Of a stretch of 52,849 nt of DNA, positions 38,509 to 48,391 are shown piece by piece. The stretch is from Actinomycetes bacterium (GTDB lineage Bacteria; Actinomycetota; Acidimicrobiia; Spongiisociales; UBA5794), in assembly GCA_023336815.1 (NCBI GenBank), contig JAMBLJ010000054.1, positions 1 to 52,849 of the forward strand. The letters run 5' to 3'. Each line of letters begins with the position of its first letter. The first letter of the stretch is position 1. Under the pieces are notes generated by a model that saw only the letters and a list, made by a program, of their open reading frames with translations, made no database searches and was not told where the DNA came from. The position numbers and the translations under genes were made by a program.

Positions 38509-40924
38509 TGCCGATCAGGTCACGATCACGATCAACGGCATCGACCACGTCGTTGCGGCAGGTCAACTCCTGATCACCGCGGCCGAGAACATCGGTGAGA
38601 TCATCCCGAGATTCTGTCACCACGACAAACTCGAGCCCGTCGCCAAGTGCCGGATGTGTCTCGTTGAGGTCGAGGGTCCAAGAGGGAAAGCCCTCGTGCC
38701 CTCATGCACGATGCCGGTGAGCAATGGGATGGTCGTCGACACCAAGTCAGCTGTGGTCACAAAGGCGCATGAAGGCGTCCTTGAGTTCTTGCTCATCAAT
38801 CATCCACTTGATTGCCCTATCTGTGACAAAGGAGGGGAATGCCCTCTCCAGGATCAGGCGTATGCCCATGGTCCTGGCGAGAGCCGGTTCGTCGAGGAGA
38901 AGCGCACCTATCTCAAGCCGCTGCCGGTCTCGGACCTCGTCCTGCTTGATCGTGAACGATGTGTACTGTGCGACCGCTGTGTGCGGGTCGCTGACGATAT
39001 CGCTGGCGATCCCCTTCTCGTCTTCACCGAGCGTGGGAACGCCGTTCAGATCCAGACCTTCCCTGACGAGCCGTTCGCCTCCTATTTCTCAGGTAACACC
39101 GTTCAACTCTGTCCTGTTGGGGCGTTGACCTCTGTCGACTATCGGTTCAAGGCTCGGCCGTGGGACCTCCACCATGTCACGTCCGTGTCTCTTGTCGACA
39201 CCGTGCAATCGACTGTTGATGTCCAGACATCCCGGGGCAAGATCGTCCGCGTCTACGGTGTGGAGAACGATGCAGTCAACGAAGGATGGTTGTCCGACAA
39301 GGACCGTTTCGTGTTCCCTGCCATCCATGCGGATACCAGGGTCGTCCAGCCCTTGGTGCGCAACGGTGAGCGATTCGACAAGGCGACGTGGGGTGAGGCG
39401 CTCGAGATCGTCGCTTCACGACTGGGGTCGTGCAAAGGCGCAGAGGTTGCTGCGATCGGTGGCGCACACAACACGAACGAGGATGCGTTCGCCCTAGGGA
39501 AGTTCATGCGGTCGGTCATCGGCTCCGCACACATCGACGCTCAGATCGGTGATGGTCTCGACGCCCGACTCGCCGCAGCTGTTACATCGCGCGCACGTCT
39601 CGGCGATCTCGATGCAGCGTCAACGATCCTCGTTTGGGGCCCGGACCTCAAGGAGGTCCTGCCTGTTCTCTATCTCAGGGTGCGCAAAGCTACTCGCAAC
39701 GGGGCGACACTCGTTGTCGTAAGTCCAGTGGCCACGGGGCTCGACTCTGTTGCTGACCATGTCGTCAGGTATCGTGCAGGGACGGGTTCCGAACTTCTTC
39801 GCAAGCTCGGGGCAGGTGACGGGGATCTCGTGGGAGCCAGGTCTGCGCTCCGTGAGGGTCCGGTTGTTGCACTTGTCGGCCGGACGTCGCTTGCGGAAGA
39901 TCCGAATCTCGCCGAATCGATCGCTGCCTTTGCGTTGTCATTGCCTGAAGCGAAGATCCTTCCCCTTCTCGAGCGAGGCAACGTGTTCGGGGCTCTTGAC
40001 ATGGGCCTCGCTCCTGGCCTCCTGCCCGGCCGTGTTTCTGTGGATTCACAAGAAGGTGTCGACGCCATCGAGGATGCGTGGGGACCGTTGCCGGACCACG
40101 AAGGACTCGACGCGATGTCGATCCTGGCGGACCTCGTGGAAGGTGATATGTCGGCCCTCGTGATGGTCGGATCGGATCCGGTAAGCGACTGTCCCGATCC
40201 CCAACTCGCACGTGCTGCGATTGAGGCAGCGGACTTTGTCGTTGCGATCGACGCGTTTATCACGGACTCGTCTGTGCTAGCCGACGTGATTCTTCCTGCC
40301 GCCGTGTGGGGAGAGGTGGACGGGACGGTGACGAACCTCGAAGGCAGGGTGCAGCGGATTCGGCCATCGTTGTTGCCTGCCGGTCAGTCGAGAGCCTTGC
40401 ACGGATTGCTGGATGACATCGCCAGTCAGATGGGTGCCGATCTCGGTACCTCGGATCTCGCGATGATCTCGAAGGAGATTGCTTCCGTCGCTCCGAGTTA
40501 CGCCGGTATCACGATCGACTACCTGACCTTTGCTGGTGACCCCGATGGTGTTGTTGTGCCCATCGAGGATGCTCAACAGCCGCTCGTTTACACACCGGTC
40601 GACCGACCCGTTCCGGTTGTCACTGGCGAGTTCACTCTGCACCTCGCTGCATCGCTGTACGACGCTGGCGTGTGGCTGAGCAACGCCGCAGCGCTCGGAG
40701 ATCTTGCGAGAAGCGCATACGTACGACTCCATCCTTCGGATGCGGCGCGGAGGGCTATCACACCTGGGGAAACGATCGTTGTCTCTGGCTCGCACCAGCT
40801 ACCCGTTGCTCTCGACGATACGGTGTCGCGCGGGACGCTCGTTGTCCCTCACAATCTGGAGGAGACGAAGGGGTTCGTTGCGACACCAACCGTGACTGTC
40901 GATACCGTGCGAGGTGAGGAATGA
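38501..40924 (+). CDS. nuoG: NADH-quinone oxidoreductase subunit G
   Basis: This 807-residue subunit carries several clusters. The N-terminal ferredoxin domain has RFCHHDKLEPVAKCRMCLVEV (2Fe-2S) and the His-Cys ligands of N5 in NHPLDCPICDKGGECPLQDQ. CVLCDRCVRVADD with QLCPVGAL holds N4. The rest is a molybdopterin-oxidoreductase-like domain without molybdenum function. The ATG at 38501 overlaps nuoF by 8 bases and is preferred over the GTG at 38489. GGAGG lies upstream. Confidence 0.94.
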   Translation: MADADQVTITINGIDHVVAAGQLLITAAENIGEIIPRFCHHDKLEPVAKCRMCLVEVEGPRGKALVPSCTMPVSNGMVVDTKSAVVTKAHEGVLEFLLINHPLDCPICDKGGECPLQDQAYAHGPGESRFVEEKRTYLKPLPVSDLVLLDRERCVLCDRCVRVADDIAGDPLLVFTERGNAVQIQTFPDEPFASYFSGNTVQLCPVGALTSVDYRFKARPWDLHHVTSVSLVDTVQSTVDVQTSRGKIVRVYGVENDAVNEGWLSDKDRFVFPAIHADTRVVQPLVRNGERFDKATWGEALEIVASRLGSCKGAEVAAIGGAHNTNEDAFALGKFMRSVIGSAHIDAQIGDGLDARLAAAVTSRARLGDLDAASTILVWGPDLKEVLPVLYLRVRKATRNGATLVVVSPVATGLDSVADHVVRYRAGTGSELLRKLGAGDGDLVGARSALREGPVVALVGRTSLAEDPNLAESIAAFALSLPEAKILPLLERGNVFGALDMGLAPGLLPGRVSVDSQEGVDAIEDAWGPLPDHEGLDAMSILADLVEGDMSALVMVGSDPVSDCPDPQLARAAIEAADFVVAIDAFITDSSVLADVILPAAVWGEVDGTVTNLEGRVQRIRPSLLPAGQSRALHGLLDDIASQMGADLGTSDLAMISKEIASVAPSYAGITIDYLTFAGDPDGVVVPIEDAQQPLVYTPVDRPVPVVTGEFTLHLAASLYDAGVWLSNAAALGDLARSAYVRLHPSDAARRAITPGETIVVSGSHQLPVALDDTVSRGTLVVPHNLEETKGFVATPTVTVDTVRGEE

Positions 40925-41961
40925 GTATCTTCATCGAGGCTGCAATCCGTGCCGTGTTCGTGTTCGGTTTCCTGCTCGTCACCGTGATCCTTCTCGTGTG
41001 GGTGGAACGAAAGTTCGTTTCCGATCTTCAGAACCGTGTTGGCCCGGATCGTGCCGGACCATGGGGGATCCTCCAGACCCTCGCCGACGGGATGAAGAGC
41101 TTCTTCAAGGAATCGATTCGACCGACCAACGTCGAAGTGGCTCTGTTCGTAGCAGCACCCATCATCGCTCTCATGACAGCACTACTCATCTTCATGGTTG
41201 TTCCCATTGGAGCACCGGTGGAGATCAACGGCACTGAATACGCCCTCGTCGGAGCGGATCTCAACGTCGGCCTGCTGTACGTTCTTGCTCTGTCGTCCAT
41301 GGCCGTGTACGCAATCGTGTTCGCTGGCTGGGCGTCGGGGTCGAAGTACCCACTTCTTGGCTCGGTGAGAGCATCGGCCCAGATGATCTCGTACGAGGCT
41401 GCGATGGGTCTCTCGCTGGTCCCCGTCGTTCTCTTCGCTGGTTCGACGTCGATAACGACCATCGTCGAACAGCAGCAGGGCACGTTCCTTGGTGTATTCC
41501 CTGCGTGGAACATCGTGCTGTTGCCGTCGTTCGTGATCTTCCTCATCTCCGGATTCGCAGAGACCAACCGAGCGCCTTTCGATCTCGTCGAGGCTGAACA
41601 GGAGATCGTCGGTGGCTATCACACCGAATACTCCGGTTTCCAGTTCGCGCTCTTCTTCCTTGCTGAGTACATAGCGGTCTTCAACATCTCTGCGCTTACC
41701 GCAGTCTTATTCCTCGGTGGTTGGTCCGGGCCGGTCTTCGGACCTGCATGGATCGCGTGGGTCTGGCCTATCGGTTGGTTCCTGCTCAAGACATGGGCCA
41801 TCGTTCTGTTCTTCGTATGGGTACGCGCGTCCCTTCCCAGAATGCGGTACGACCATTTGATGAGCTTTGGATGGAAGAAACTGATTCCTGTCTCGTTGGC
41901 GTGGATCATCCTTGTGGCGATCGCAATCGGTATCAGAGACTTCGGGTTGCCATGGTCATGA
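40921..41961 (+). CDS. nuoH: NADH-quinone oxidoreductase subunit H
   Basis: This 346-residue membrane subunit forms part of the quinone channel. LVWVERKFVSDLQNRVGPDRAGPWG is read in the first loop, with later segments SYEAAMGLSLVPV, FAETNRAPFDLVEAEQEIVGGYHTEYSG and WVRASLPRMRYDHLM. About eight helices. The ATG overlaps nuoG's stop as ATGA. Confidence 0.96.
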   Translation: MSIFIEAAIRAVFVFGFLLVTVILLVWVERKFVSDLQNRVGPDRAGPWGILQTLADGMKSFFKESIRPTNVEVALFVAAPIIALMTALLIFMVVPIGAPVEINGTEYALVGADLNVGLLYVLALSSMAVYAIVFAGWASGSKYPLLGSVRASAQMISYEAAMGLSLVPVVLFAGSTSITTIVEQQQGTFLGVFPAWNIVLLPSFVIFLISGFAETNRAPFDLVEAEQEIVGGYHTEYSGFQFALFFLAEYIAVFNISALTAVLFLGGWSGPVFGPAWIAWVWPIGWFLLKTWAIVLFFVWVRASLPRMRYDHLMSFGWKKLIPVSLAWIILVAIAIGIRDFGLPWS

Positions 41962-41971
41962 GGAGGCATCG

Positions 41972-42637
41972 ATGAGCTGGTTCGCAGACCTTCTCGGTCC
42001 ATTCAGGGGCTTTGCCGTGACTATGCGTCAGGTGGGAAAGCCACGGCTGACGATCAAGTACCCCGCACAGAAACGGGTCAAACCGGAGCGTTTTCATGGG
42101 CGACACGTTCTCAACCGGTACCCCGACGGCATGGAGAAGTGCATTGGATGTGAATTGTGTGCGGGTGTGTGCCCTGCGAACTGCATCTATGTGCGTGGCG
42201 CGGATAACCCACCGGAGGAGCCTGTCAGCCCAGGCGAACGATTCGGTTTCGTGTACGAGATCAACATGCTGCGGTGCATCTTCTGTGCGATGTGTGTCGA
42301 AGCTTGTCCCACACAGGCGATCACGATGACCCATCTGTTCGAGATGTCAGTGACCGAACGTGCTGACGGCATCTACACGAAAGATGAACTTCTTGTTGAG
42401 CCCGATGGGACGCCGAACCATCCGCAGCCACCATCGGAACTTATCGACCTCGACGAACTCACGGCCGGCGACGGGTGGATGCGAGCCACATCACCAGCGG
42501 GTCATGCCGCATATGAAGGCGTCGTAGCTTGGACGCCCTCTGCGAGAACCGGAGACCTCCCGGCTGAACGAGGTCAGATGAGCGATCCGCAGCTGGATGC
42601 CGGTGTCTCCGAAGAGAAGGAAGCCGACGATGGGTGA
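41972..42637 (+). CDS. nuoI: NADH-quinone oxidoreductase subunit I
   Basis: This 221-residue subunit carries two [4Fe-4S] clusters (N6a and N6b): CIGCELCAGVCPANCIYV and CIFCAMCVEACPTQAITM. The start is the ATG at 41972, preceded by AGGAGG, rather than the longer frame into nuoH. The C-terminal 60-70 residues, ending in an acidic EEKEADDG tail, are longer than in E. coli NuoI. nuoJ starts 8 bases before its stop. Confidence 0.95.
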   Translation: MSWFADLLGPFRGFAVTMRQVGKPRLTIKYPAQKRVKPERFHGRHVLNRYPDGMEKCIGCELCAGVCPANCIYVRGADNPPEEPVSPGERFGFVYEINMLRCIFCAMCVEACPTQAITMTHLFEMSVTERADGIYTKDELLVEPDGTPNHPQPPSELIDLDELTAGDGWMRATSPAGHAAYEGVVAWTPSARTGDLPAERGQMSDPQLDAGVSEEKEADDG

Positions 42638-43160
42638 GTTGATCGTGTTCATCATCTTCGCCACCGTTGCGCTCGTGAGCGCCATCGGGATGGTCTTGGC
42701 GAAGAACCCTGTGTACTCAGCTATCGGACTGCTCGGTGCGATGTTCTCGATCGCTGTGCTGTACGTACTCCTTGATGCCCACTTCGTTGCGGCGGTGCAG
42801 GTGATCGTGTATGCGGGAGCTGTGATGACACTGTTCCTCTTCGTCATCATGCTCATCGGGGTCGATAACCGAGAGGCGTACGGGCCTGCGGTTCCCGCAC
42901 AAAGGATCATGACGGCGGTTGTCTCCATCGGGCTCTTCGCAGCGATCGTCCTTGCTGGCCGTGCTGCATGGATCACAGGGAGCAATGCTTTCGGAACACC
43001 GGATCTGAACGGGACCATCGAGAACGTGTCCGATGAGCTCTTCGGTACCTGGACCGTTGTCTTCCTCTCGACCGTGATGCTGCTCACCATCGCTGCGCTT
43101 GGAACGATCGCTCTCGCCTACTTCGGGACCGATGTTCCCGATGAGGAGGCGACGCTGTGA
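42630..43160 (+). CDS. nuoJ: NADH-quinone oxidoreductase subunit J
   Basis: This 176-residue membrane subunit has five helices. Typical segments are [43 protein letters not shown]-type helix 2-3 (only landmarks [12 protein letters not shown] and [17 protein letters not shown] are cited) and the final [12 protein letters not shown]. The ATG at 42630 overlaps nuoI by 8 bases. nuoK follows as GTGA overlap. Confidence 0.94.
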   Translation: MGELIVFIIFATVALVSAIGMVLAKNPVYSAIGLLGAMFSIAVLYVLLDAHFVAAVQVIVYAGAVMTLFLFVIMLIGVDNREAYGPAVPAQRIMTAVVSIGLFAAIVLAGRAAWITGSNAFGTPDLNGTIENVSDELFGTWTVVFLSTVMLLTIAALGTIALAYFGTDVPDEEATL

Positions 43161-43462
43161 CGCTTACCATCTCGTGGTTCCTCATCCTCGCAGCAGCACT
43201 GTTCTCTATCGGTGTAGCTGGTGTTCTCATCCGTCGCAACGCCCTCGTGATGTTCATGTCGATCGAGCTCATGCTCAACTCTGTCAACCTCACCTTCGTA
43301 GCGGTCAGCAGAGAACTCGGTCTGATCGAGGGGCAGGTCGCTGCCCTGTTCGTGATGGTTGTCGCCGCAGCCGAAGTCACCATCGGGTTGGCGATCATCG
43401 TCGCGGTCTTCCGACGCAAGGCAAGCGCGAACGTCGATGAACTCGCGGAATTGAGGGGGTAA
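43157..43462 (+). CDS. nuoK: NADH-quinone oxidoreductase subunit K
   Basis: This 101-residue three-helix antiporter-like subunit shows the conserved glutamates in [16 protein letters not shown] and in the [18 protein letters not shown] helix, which take part in proton transfer. Start GTG, overlapping nuoJ. nuoL begins 2 bases after its stop. Confidence 0.95.
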   Translation: MTLTISWFLILAAALFSIGVAGVLIRRNALVMFMSIELMLNSVNLTFVAVSRELGLIEGQVAALFVMVVAAAEVTIGLAIIVAVFRRKASANVDELAELRG

Positions 43463-43464
43463 CG

Positions 43465-45339
43465 ATGACAGACCTTCTGTGGATCCTCATCGCACTGCCT
43501 CTCACAGGGGCGTTCATCAATATCGTATTCGGCAAGAGGATCGGGGAACCCCTTGCCGGGTGGCTCGGGTTCGTTCTCGTCGGTAGCGCCTGGGCGATCG
43601 CTGTTGTACCGACGCTGGGTCTCCTCACCGGATCCGGCACACCTGAAACGATCTATCTCTTCTCCTGGATCCCTGTCGTTGGCGCCGATGCTGCGATCCT
43701 GTGGGATCCTCTTTCGGCGCTACTCACGATGATCGTGACGGGTGTTGGTGCGCTGATTCATCTGTATTCCATCGGTTACATGCACGGAGATGAGCGATTC
43801 GCCCGGTTCTTCGGGTATCTCAACTTGTTCATCGCTTCGATGCTGATCCTCGTCCTCGCTTCGAACTACGCGGTCATGTTCATCGGTTGGGAACTTGTTG
43901 GATTGTCGTCCTATCTCCTGATCTCCTTCTGGTTCAAGAAGCCGTCGGCTGCCGCTGCAGGCAAGAAGGCGTTCATTGTTAACCGGATAGGAGATTGGGG
44001 ATTCCTTGTAGCCCTGATGATCATCTTCGCGTCGTTCGGCACTTTCGATTTCGGTGTGATCTTCACTACGGCGCCCGTCGTATTGACGACCGGTGCGGCA
44101 ACCGCGATCACGTTGCTGCTTTTCCTTGGTGCCACAGGGAAGTCCGCCCAGATCCCTCTGTACATCTGGTTGCCTGACGCGATGGAGGGACCAACTCCGG
44201 TTTCCGCGCTCATCCATGCGGCAACGATGGTTACTGCCGGGGTGTTCATGATGGCCCGCTCAGCGGTTCTGTTCGAGCTCGCTCCGATCTCGGGTGTGAC
44301 CATTGCCGTTATCGGTGGCGCAACTGCACTCCTTGCAGCGGTCATCGCCGTGACCCAGATGGATATCAAGAAGGTTCTCGCCTATTCGACCATCAGCCAG
44401 CTTGGCTACATGGTTATGGGTGTGGGCGTCGGTGCCTACTCAGCGGGTGTGTTCCACCTGTCAACCCATGCGTTCTTCAAGGCGCTGCTGTTCCTCGGTG
44501 CGGGTTCTGTGATTCACGGCATGGCGGACGAACAGGACATGCGAAAGATGGGTGGCCTCCGTAAGGCGATGCCGGTGACGTTCGTCACGATGACCGTTGG
44601 CTGGTTGGCCATATCGGGTATCTTCCCGTTCTCGGGGTTCTGGTCGAAAGATGAGATCCTCGCCGCAACCTTCCAAAGGGGCGGTCCGTGGCTGATCCTG
44701 TGGGCGGTCGGGATTCTCGCTGCGTTGCTCACCGCCTTCTACATGACGCGTCTCTACGTACTGACTTTCCTCGGCAAACCCCGGTGGGCGGAAGGAACCG
44801 AGCCGCACGAGTCGCCATGGACGATGACGTTGCCCCTCGCCGTTCTCGCCGTCGCCGCTGTGATATTCGGTGTGTTCAACACTCCGGCGAGGCTCGCTTT
44901 CGAGCACTTCCTCGAGCCGTCCTTTGCGTTGATCTCTCATGCCGAGCCACTGGATCTCCCGCTGGCAGCAGTGCTTGCCCTTTTCGCTCTCGTTGTCGCC
45001 ATCGGTGGGATCGCATGGTCATGGTTCCGATACAACCGCGATGAGCTCCCGGTCGAAGAGGGCGGCTTCTGGCAACGGGGACTGAACGGATTCGCGGTAG
45101 ATGATCTGTATGGCCGCGTCATCGTTGAACCAGGCAAGAAGGTCTGCGAGTGGTTCGCCGATTCCGTCGATCCGAAGGGGATCGATGGCGTGAGCCACGG
45201 CATTGCCCAGGGTGTGCGGACGGCTGGCGACGGGCTGAAGACGCTCCAATCTGGCCAGGTTCGCAGCTATGCCGGTGGGATCGCGATCGGTGCCGTAGTG
45301 CTCATCCTGGCCGTCCTCGCCTTAGGAGGAGGGTTCTGA
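43465..45339 (+). CDS. nuoL: NADH-quinone oxidoreductase subunit L
   Basis: This 624-residue antiporter-like subunit is the most distal proton-pumping unit. WDPLSALLTMIVTGVGALIHLYS, GWELVGLSSYLLISFWF (with the key Glu), QIPLYIWLPDAMEGPTPVSALIHAATMVTAG and LAYSTISQLGYMVMG carry the conserved Lys/His/Glu pattern. The long lateral helix is in the C-terminal 100 residues. nuoM overlaps by one base (TGATG). Confidence 0.96.
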   Translation: MTDLLWILIALPLTGAFINIVFGKRIGEPLAGWLGFVLVGSAWAIAVVPTLGLLTGSGTPETIYLFSWIPVVGADAAILWDPLSALLTMIVTGVGALIHLYSIGYMHGDERFARFFGYLNLFIASMLILVLASNYAVMFIGWELVGLSSYLLISFWFKKPSAAAAGKKAFIVNRIGDWGFLVALMIIFASFGTFDFGVIFTTAPVVLTTGAATAITLLLFLGATGKSAQIPLYIWLPDAMEGPTPVSALIHAATMVTAGVFMMARSAVLFELAPISGVTIAVIGGATALLAAVIAVTQMDIKKVLAYSTISQLGYMVMGVGVGAYSAGVFHLSTHAFFKALLFLGAGSVIHGMADEQDMRKMGGLRKAMPVTFVTMTVGWLAISGIFPFSGFWSKDEILAATFQRGGPWLILWAVGILAALLTAFYMTRLYVLTFLGKPRWAEGTEPHESPWTMTLPLAVLAVAAVIFGVFNTPARLAFEHFLEPSFALISHAEPLDLPLAAVLALFALVVAIGGIAWSWFRYNRDELPVEEGGFWQRGLNGFAVDDLYGRVIVEPGKKVCEWFADSVDPKGIDGVSHGIAQGVRTAGDGLKTLQSGQVRSYAGGIAIGAVVLILAVLALGGGF

Positions 45340-46913
45340 TGCCAGTGCTCACCATCTTGCTTGTTCTCCCGATCGTCGGAGCGCTGGTCGTTGCGGTCCT
45401 GCCGAAGCGACGACCAGAACTCATCTATCCGATCTCCCTCGTCGTATCGATCCTGCCACTTGCCGTAGCCGGATACATCCTGTGGAACTTCACGGTCGGT
45501 GACGCATCGTTCCAGTTCACGGAAGACATCTCATTCAACGAGACCATCGGCTTCGGATGGCGTGTTGCCGTCGATGGTGTGTCGTTGTTCATGGTCGTCC
45601 TCACTGCGCTCCTGTTTCCCATAGCGATCGCCGCATCACATGCGGTGACCGACCGACTCAAAACATACATGATCTTGATGCTCGTTCTCGAGACGGGCGT
45701 CCTCGGCGTGTTCCTTTCACTGGACCTCCTCCTCTTCTTCGCATTCTTCGAGATCGTGCTCATCCCGATGTACATGCTCATTGCCATGTGGGGCTCCGAG
45801 AATCGTGCGTACGCTTCAATGAAGTTCGTTCTCTTCACTGCTGCAGGTTCCGCATTCTTGTTTGCATCGATCATCGCTCTTGGGCTTCTCGCTGGCGAGC
45901 AGATCGGAACACTTGCCTCGTTCGACTTCAGAACGATGCTCGACGTCGAACTGACGCGGACCACACAGATCCTTCTGTTCTCAGGGTTCGCGATCGCCTT
46001 TGCGATCAAGGTTCCCCTGTTCCCCTTCCACACGTGGCTCCCCGACGCGCACACCGAGGCACCAACCGCAGGATCGGTGCTGTTAGCAGGCGTTCTGTTG
46101 AAGATGGGTACCTACGGGTTGTTGCGATTCAACGTGACGCTGTTCCCTGAGATCACCGTCGACTTCGGCTTCTGGCTTGCCCTGCTCGGTGTCGTCGGCA
46201 TCGTGTACGGGGCTGCTGTTGCGATCGTGCAGCCGGATATCAAACGACTGGTTGCCTACTCGTCTGTGTCACACATGGGATTCATCGTGCTTGGCATCTT
46301 CGCCCTCACCAGCCAGGCACTCCAGGGATCGATCTTTCAGATGATCAGCCACGGTCTCACCACGGGGGCGCTGTTCCTGTTGATCGGGATGGTGTACGAC
46401 AGAACGCATACGCGCAAGATCGCCGACTACGGAGGCCTCGCCAAGGTGATGCCCGTGTTCGCAGGGCTGTTCCTCTTCTCTGCGTTTGCGAGCGCCGGCC
46501 TGCCAGGCCTCTCAGGATTCGTTGGTGAATTCACGATCCTCATCGGGTCATATCTCACGTTCCCCACACTTGCGATCATCTCCGCTTCGGGTGTGATCCT
46601 CGCTGCCATCTATCTGCTGTGGGCGTATGAGCGAGTATTCACCGGGCCGATCACGAATTCGAAGCTCGAGGCCCTCAAGGATCTCAACGTCAGAGAGATA
46701 GCGATTCTTTTGCCGCTCGTAATTCTCATCATCGGCCTTGGTGTGTATCCCAAGCCGGTCATGGATCGGATCGAGCCATCAGTCAACCTGATGCTTGACA
46801 GGATCGAGGCGGTCACCGACTACCAGGTGCCAGAGTTTGGCGGGTCGGATGACACCGTCGACATCGAATATGGCGAGATCGAGTACGAGGAACACGAAGG
46901 GGGCGACGGCTGA
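45339..46913 (+). CDS. nuoM: NADH-quinone oxidoreductase subunit M
   Basis: This 524-residue antiporter-like subunit has FFAFFEIVLIPMYMLIAMWG (conserved Glu), FAIKVPLFPFHTWLPDAHTEAPTAGSVLLAG and LVAYSSVSHMGFIVLG. The start is the ATG at 45339 that overlaps nuoL. A longer frame reaches back into nuoL and is not used. An acidic tail of about 30 residues (DDTVDIEYGEIEYEEHEGG) ends the protein and is unusual for NuoM. Confidence 0.95.
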   Translation: MPVLTILLVLPIVGALVVAVLPKRRPELIYPISLVVSILPLAVAGYILWNFTVGDASFQFTEDISFNETIGFGWRVAVDGVSLFMVVLTALLFPIAIAASHAVTDRLKTYMILMLVLETGVLGVFLSLDLLLFFAFFEIVLIPMYMLIAMWGSENRAYASMKFVLFTAAGSAFLFASIIALGLLAGEQIGTLASFDFRTMLDVELTRTTQILLFSGFAIAFAIKVPLFPFHTWLPDAHTEAPTAGSVLLAGVLLKMGTYGLLRFNVTLFPEITVDFGFWLALLGVVGIVYGAAVAIVQPDIKRLVAYSSVSHMGFIVLGIFALTSQALQGSIFQMISHGLTTGALFLLIGMVYDRTHTRKIADYGGLAKVMPVFAGLFLFSAFASAGLPGLSGFVGEFTILIGSYLTFPTLAIISASGVILAAIYLLWAYERVFTGPITNSKLEALKDLNVREIAILLPLVILIIGLGVYPKPVMDRIEPSVNLMLDRIEAVTDYQVPEFGGSDDTVDIEYGEIEYEEHEGGDG

Positions 46914-48391
46914 TGGGAAATGCATCGTATCTTGCCGTGGCATTCGAGGGCATCCTTCTCATCGGTGCACTGGTCGTCCTCCTCGTCGCTGTAGTAGCCG
47001 GACGAAGCCGTGCAGTGTGGGCTCCAATAGCTGGAGCATCCTTCTTGCTCGCAGCCCTTGCCGGCGTGCTTCAGTGGATCGAGGTGGAGAACGGCGGGGG
47101 AGGCATGTTCTTCTCAGCCCAGAATCTCCAGGTCATCAAGTCCCCGATGGTGGTCCTTGATGGCTTCTCCGCGATGGCTTCCATCGTTCTGGGTCTTGTT
47201 GGTTTCACTGCGATGCTGGGATCCTGGGATCTCGTAGCGAAGGTCGGAAAACGGTCTGCCGAGTTCGTTGCTTTGTCGCTACTCGCCTTCGCGGGTCTTC
47301 ACATGATGGCTGCAACACCGAACCTGGTTGTGATTTTCATCGGTCTCGAGACAGCCTCTATCAGCTTCTACGTTCTCGCCGGTTTCATCAGGGCTGACGT
47401 CAAGTCCGACGAGTCAGCCCTCAAGTACTTCCTTCTGGGCAGCCTTGCATCGGCGCTGTTCCTCTACGGAATCGCCTTGACGTTCGCTGCGACCGGATCG
47501 TTGACGATCTACGGCGTCAACTCGATCAGGGACTTCTTCTCCGAGACTGTCGTCAGCGACCCAGGCATCTTGCTCGTTGGCATGGCTCTGATGCTCGTTG
47601 GGTTGATGTTCAAGATATCGGCCGCTCCGTTTCACCAATGGGCGCCCGATGTCTATCAAGGGGCTCCGAGCGGCGCCGTTGGACTGATGGCAGCAGGTGT
47701 CAAGATCGCTGGCTTCGCTGCCCTCGGTCGGATCTTCGTAGGCGGTTTCATTTCACAGATCGACACGTGGGGTCCGATCGTCGCTGTGATAGCGGCGCTT
47801 TCGATGGTGATCGGCACGACCATGGCTCTTGTTCAAACAGATATGAAGCGTCTCGTTGCCTATTCAGGTGTTGCCCACTCGGGGTATCTTCTGTTGACAC
47901 TCCTCGCCGGTGTCGAGGGAATGTCGGCAATGTGGTTCTATCTCGCGACCTACCCGTTCATGATCGTAGGAACATTCGCCATCATCTCCACCGTCTCGGG
48001 TCCTACATCGACATCCTCGCCGATAGAGGCGATGCGCGGTCTGTCCCGCCGCTCGCCTGAGATGGGTTGGTTGCTTGCAATATTCATGTTTGGCATGTCT
48101 GGTATGCCATTCTTTGCGGGGTTCGTTGGGAAGATCCTCGCGTTCATCGCCGCTGGAGACGCTGGCTATATCTGGCTCGTCGTCGTCGCAACCCTCACCA
48201 CTGTGATCGGCTTCGCCTTCTACCTCAGAGTTGTCGCGACGGTCTTTTCCGGGGAGGACGACGACACCACCATGATCGATCCGACGTTGTCTTCACGGTT
48301 CGCCGTCGTGATCGGTGCGACTGTCACCGTAGTTTTCGGTATCGTCCCATGGATACTCATAGACGTGGTACGTGACGCCCTTCCCCTCTAA
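46913..48391 (+). CDS. nuoN: NADH-quinone oxidoreductase subunit N
   Basis: This 492-residue antiporter-like subunit completes complex I. GLETASISFYVLAGF (conserved Glu), APFHQWAPDVYQGAPSGAVGLMAAG and LVAYSGVAHSGYLLL are the family landmarks. It is the last of the 14 genes, in the standard order A-N. The ATG overlaps nuoM's stop. The next gene begins inside its last 20 bases. Confidence 0.95.
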   Translation: MGNASYLAVAFEGILLIGALVVLLVAVVAGRSRAVWAPIAGASFLLAALAGVLQWIEVENGGGGMFFSAQNLQVIKSPMVVLDGFSAMASIVLGLVGFTAMLGSWDLVAKVGKRSAEFVALSLLAFAGLHMMAATPNLVVIFIGLETASISFYVLAGFIRADVKSDESALKYFLLGSLASALFLYGIALTFAATGSLTIYGVNSIRDFFSETVVSDPGILLVGMALMLVGLMFKISAAPFHQWAPDVYQGAPSGAVGLMAAGVKIAGFAALGRIFVGGFISQIDTWGPIVAVIAALSMVIGTTMALVQTDMKRLVAYSGVAHSGYLLLTLLAGVEGMSAMWFYLATYPFMIVGTFAIISTVSGPTSTSSPIEAMRGLSRRSPEMGWLLAIFMFGMSGMPFFAGFVGKILAFIAAGDAGYIWLVVVATLTTVIGFAFYLRVVATVFSGEDDDTTMIDPTLSSRFAVVIGATVTVVFGIVPWILIDVVRDALPL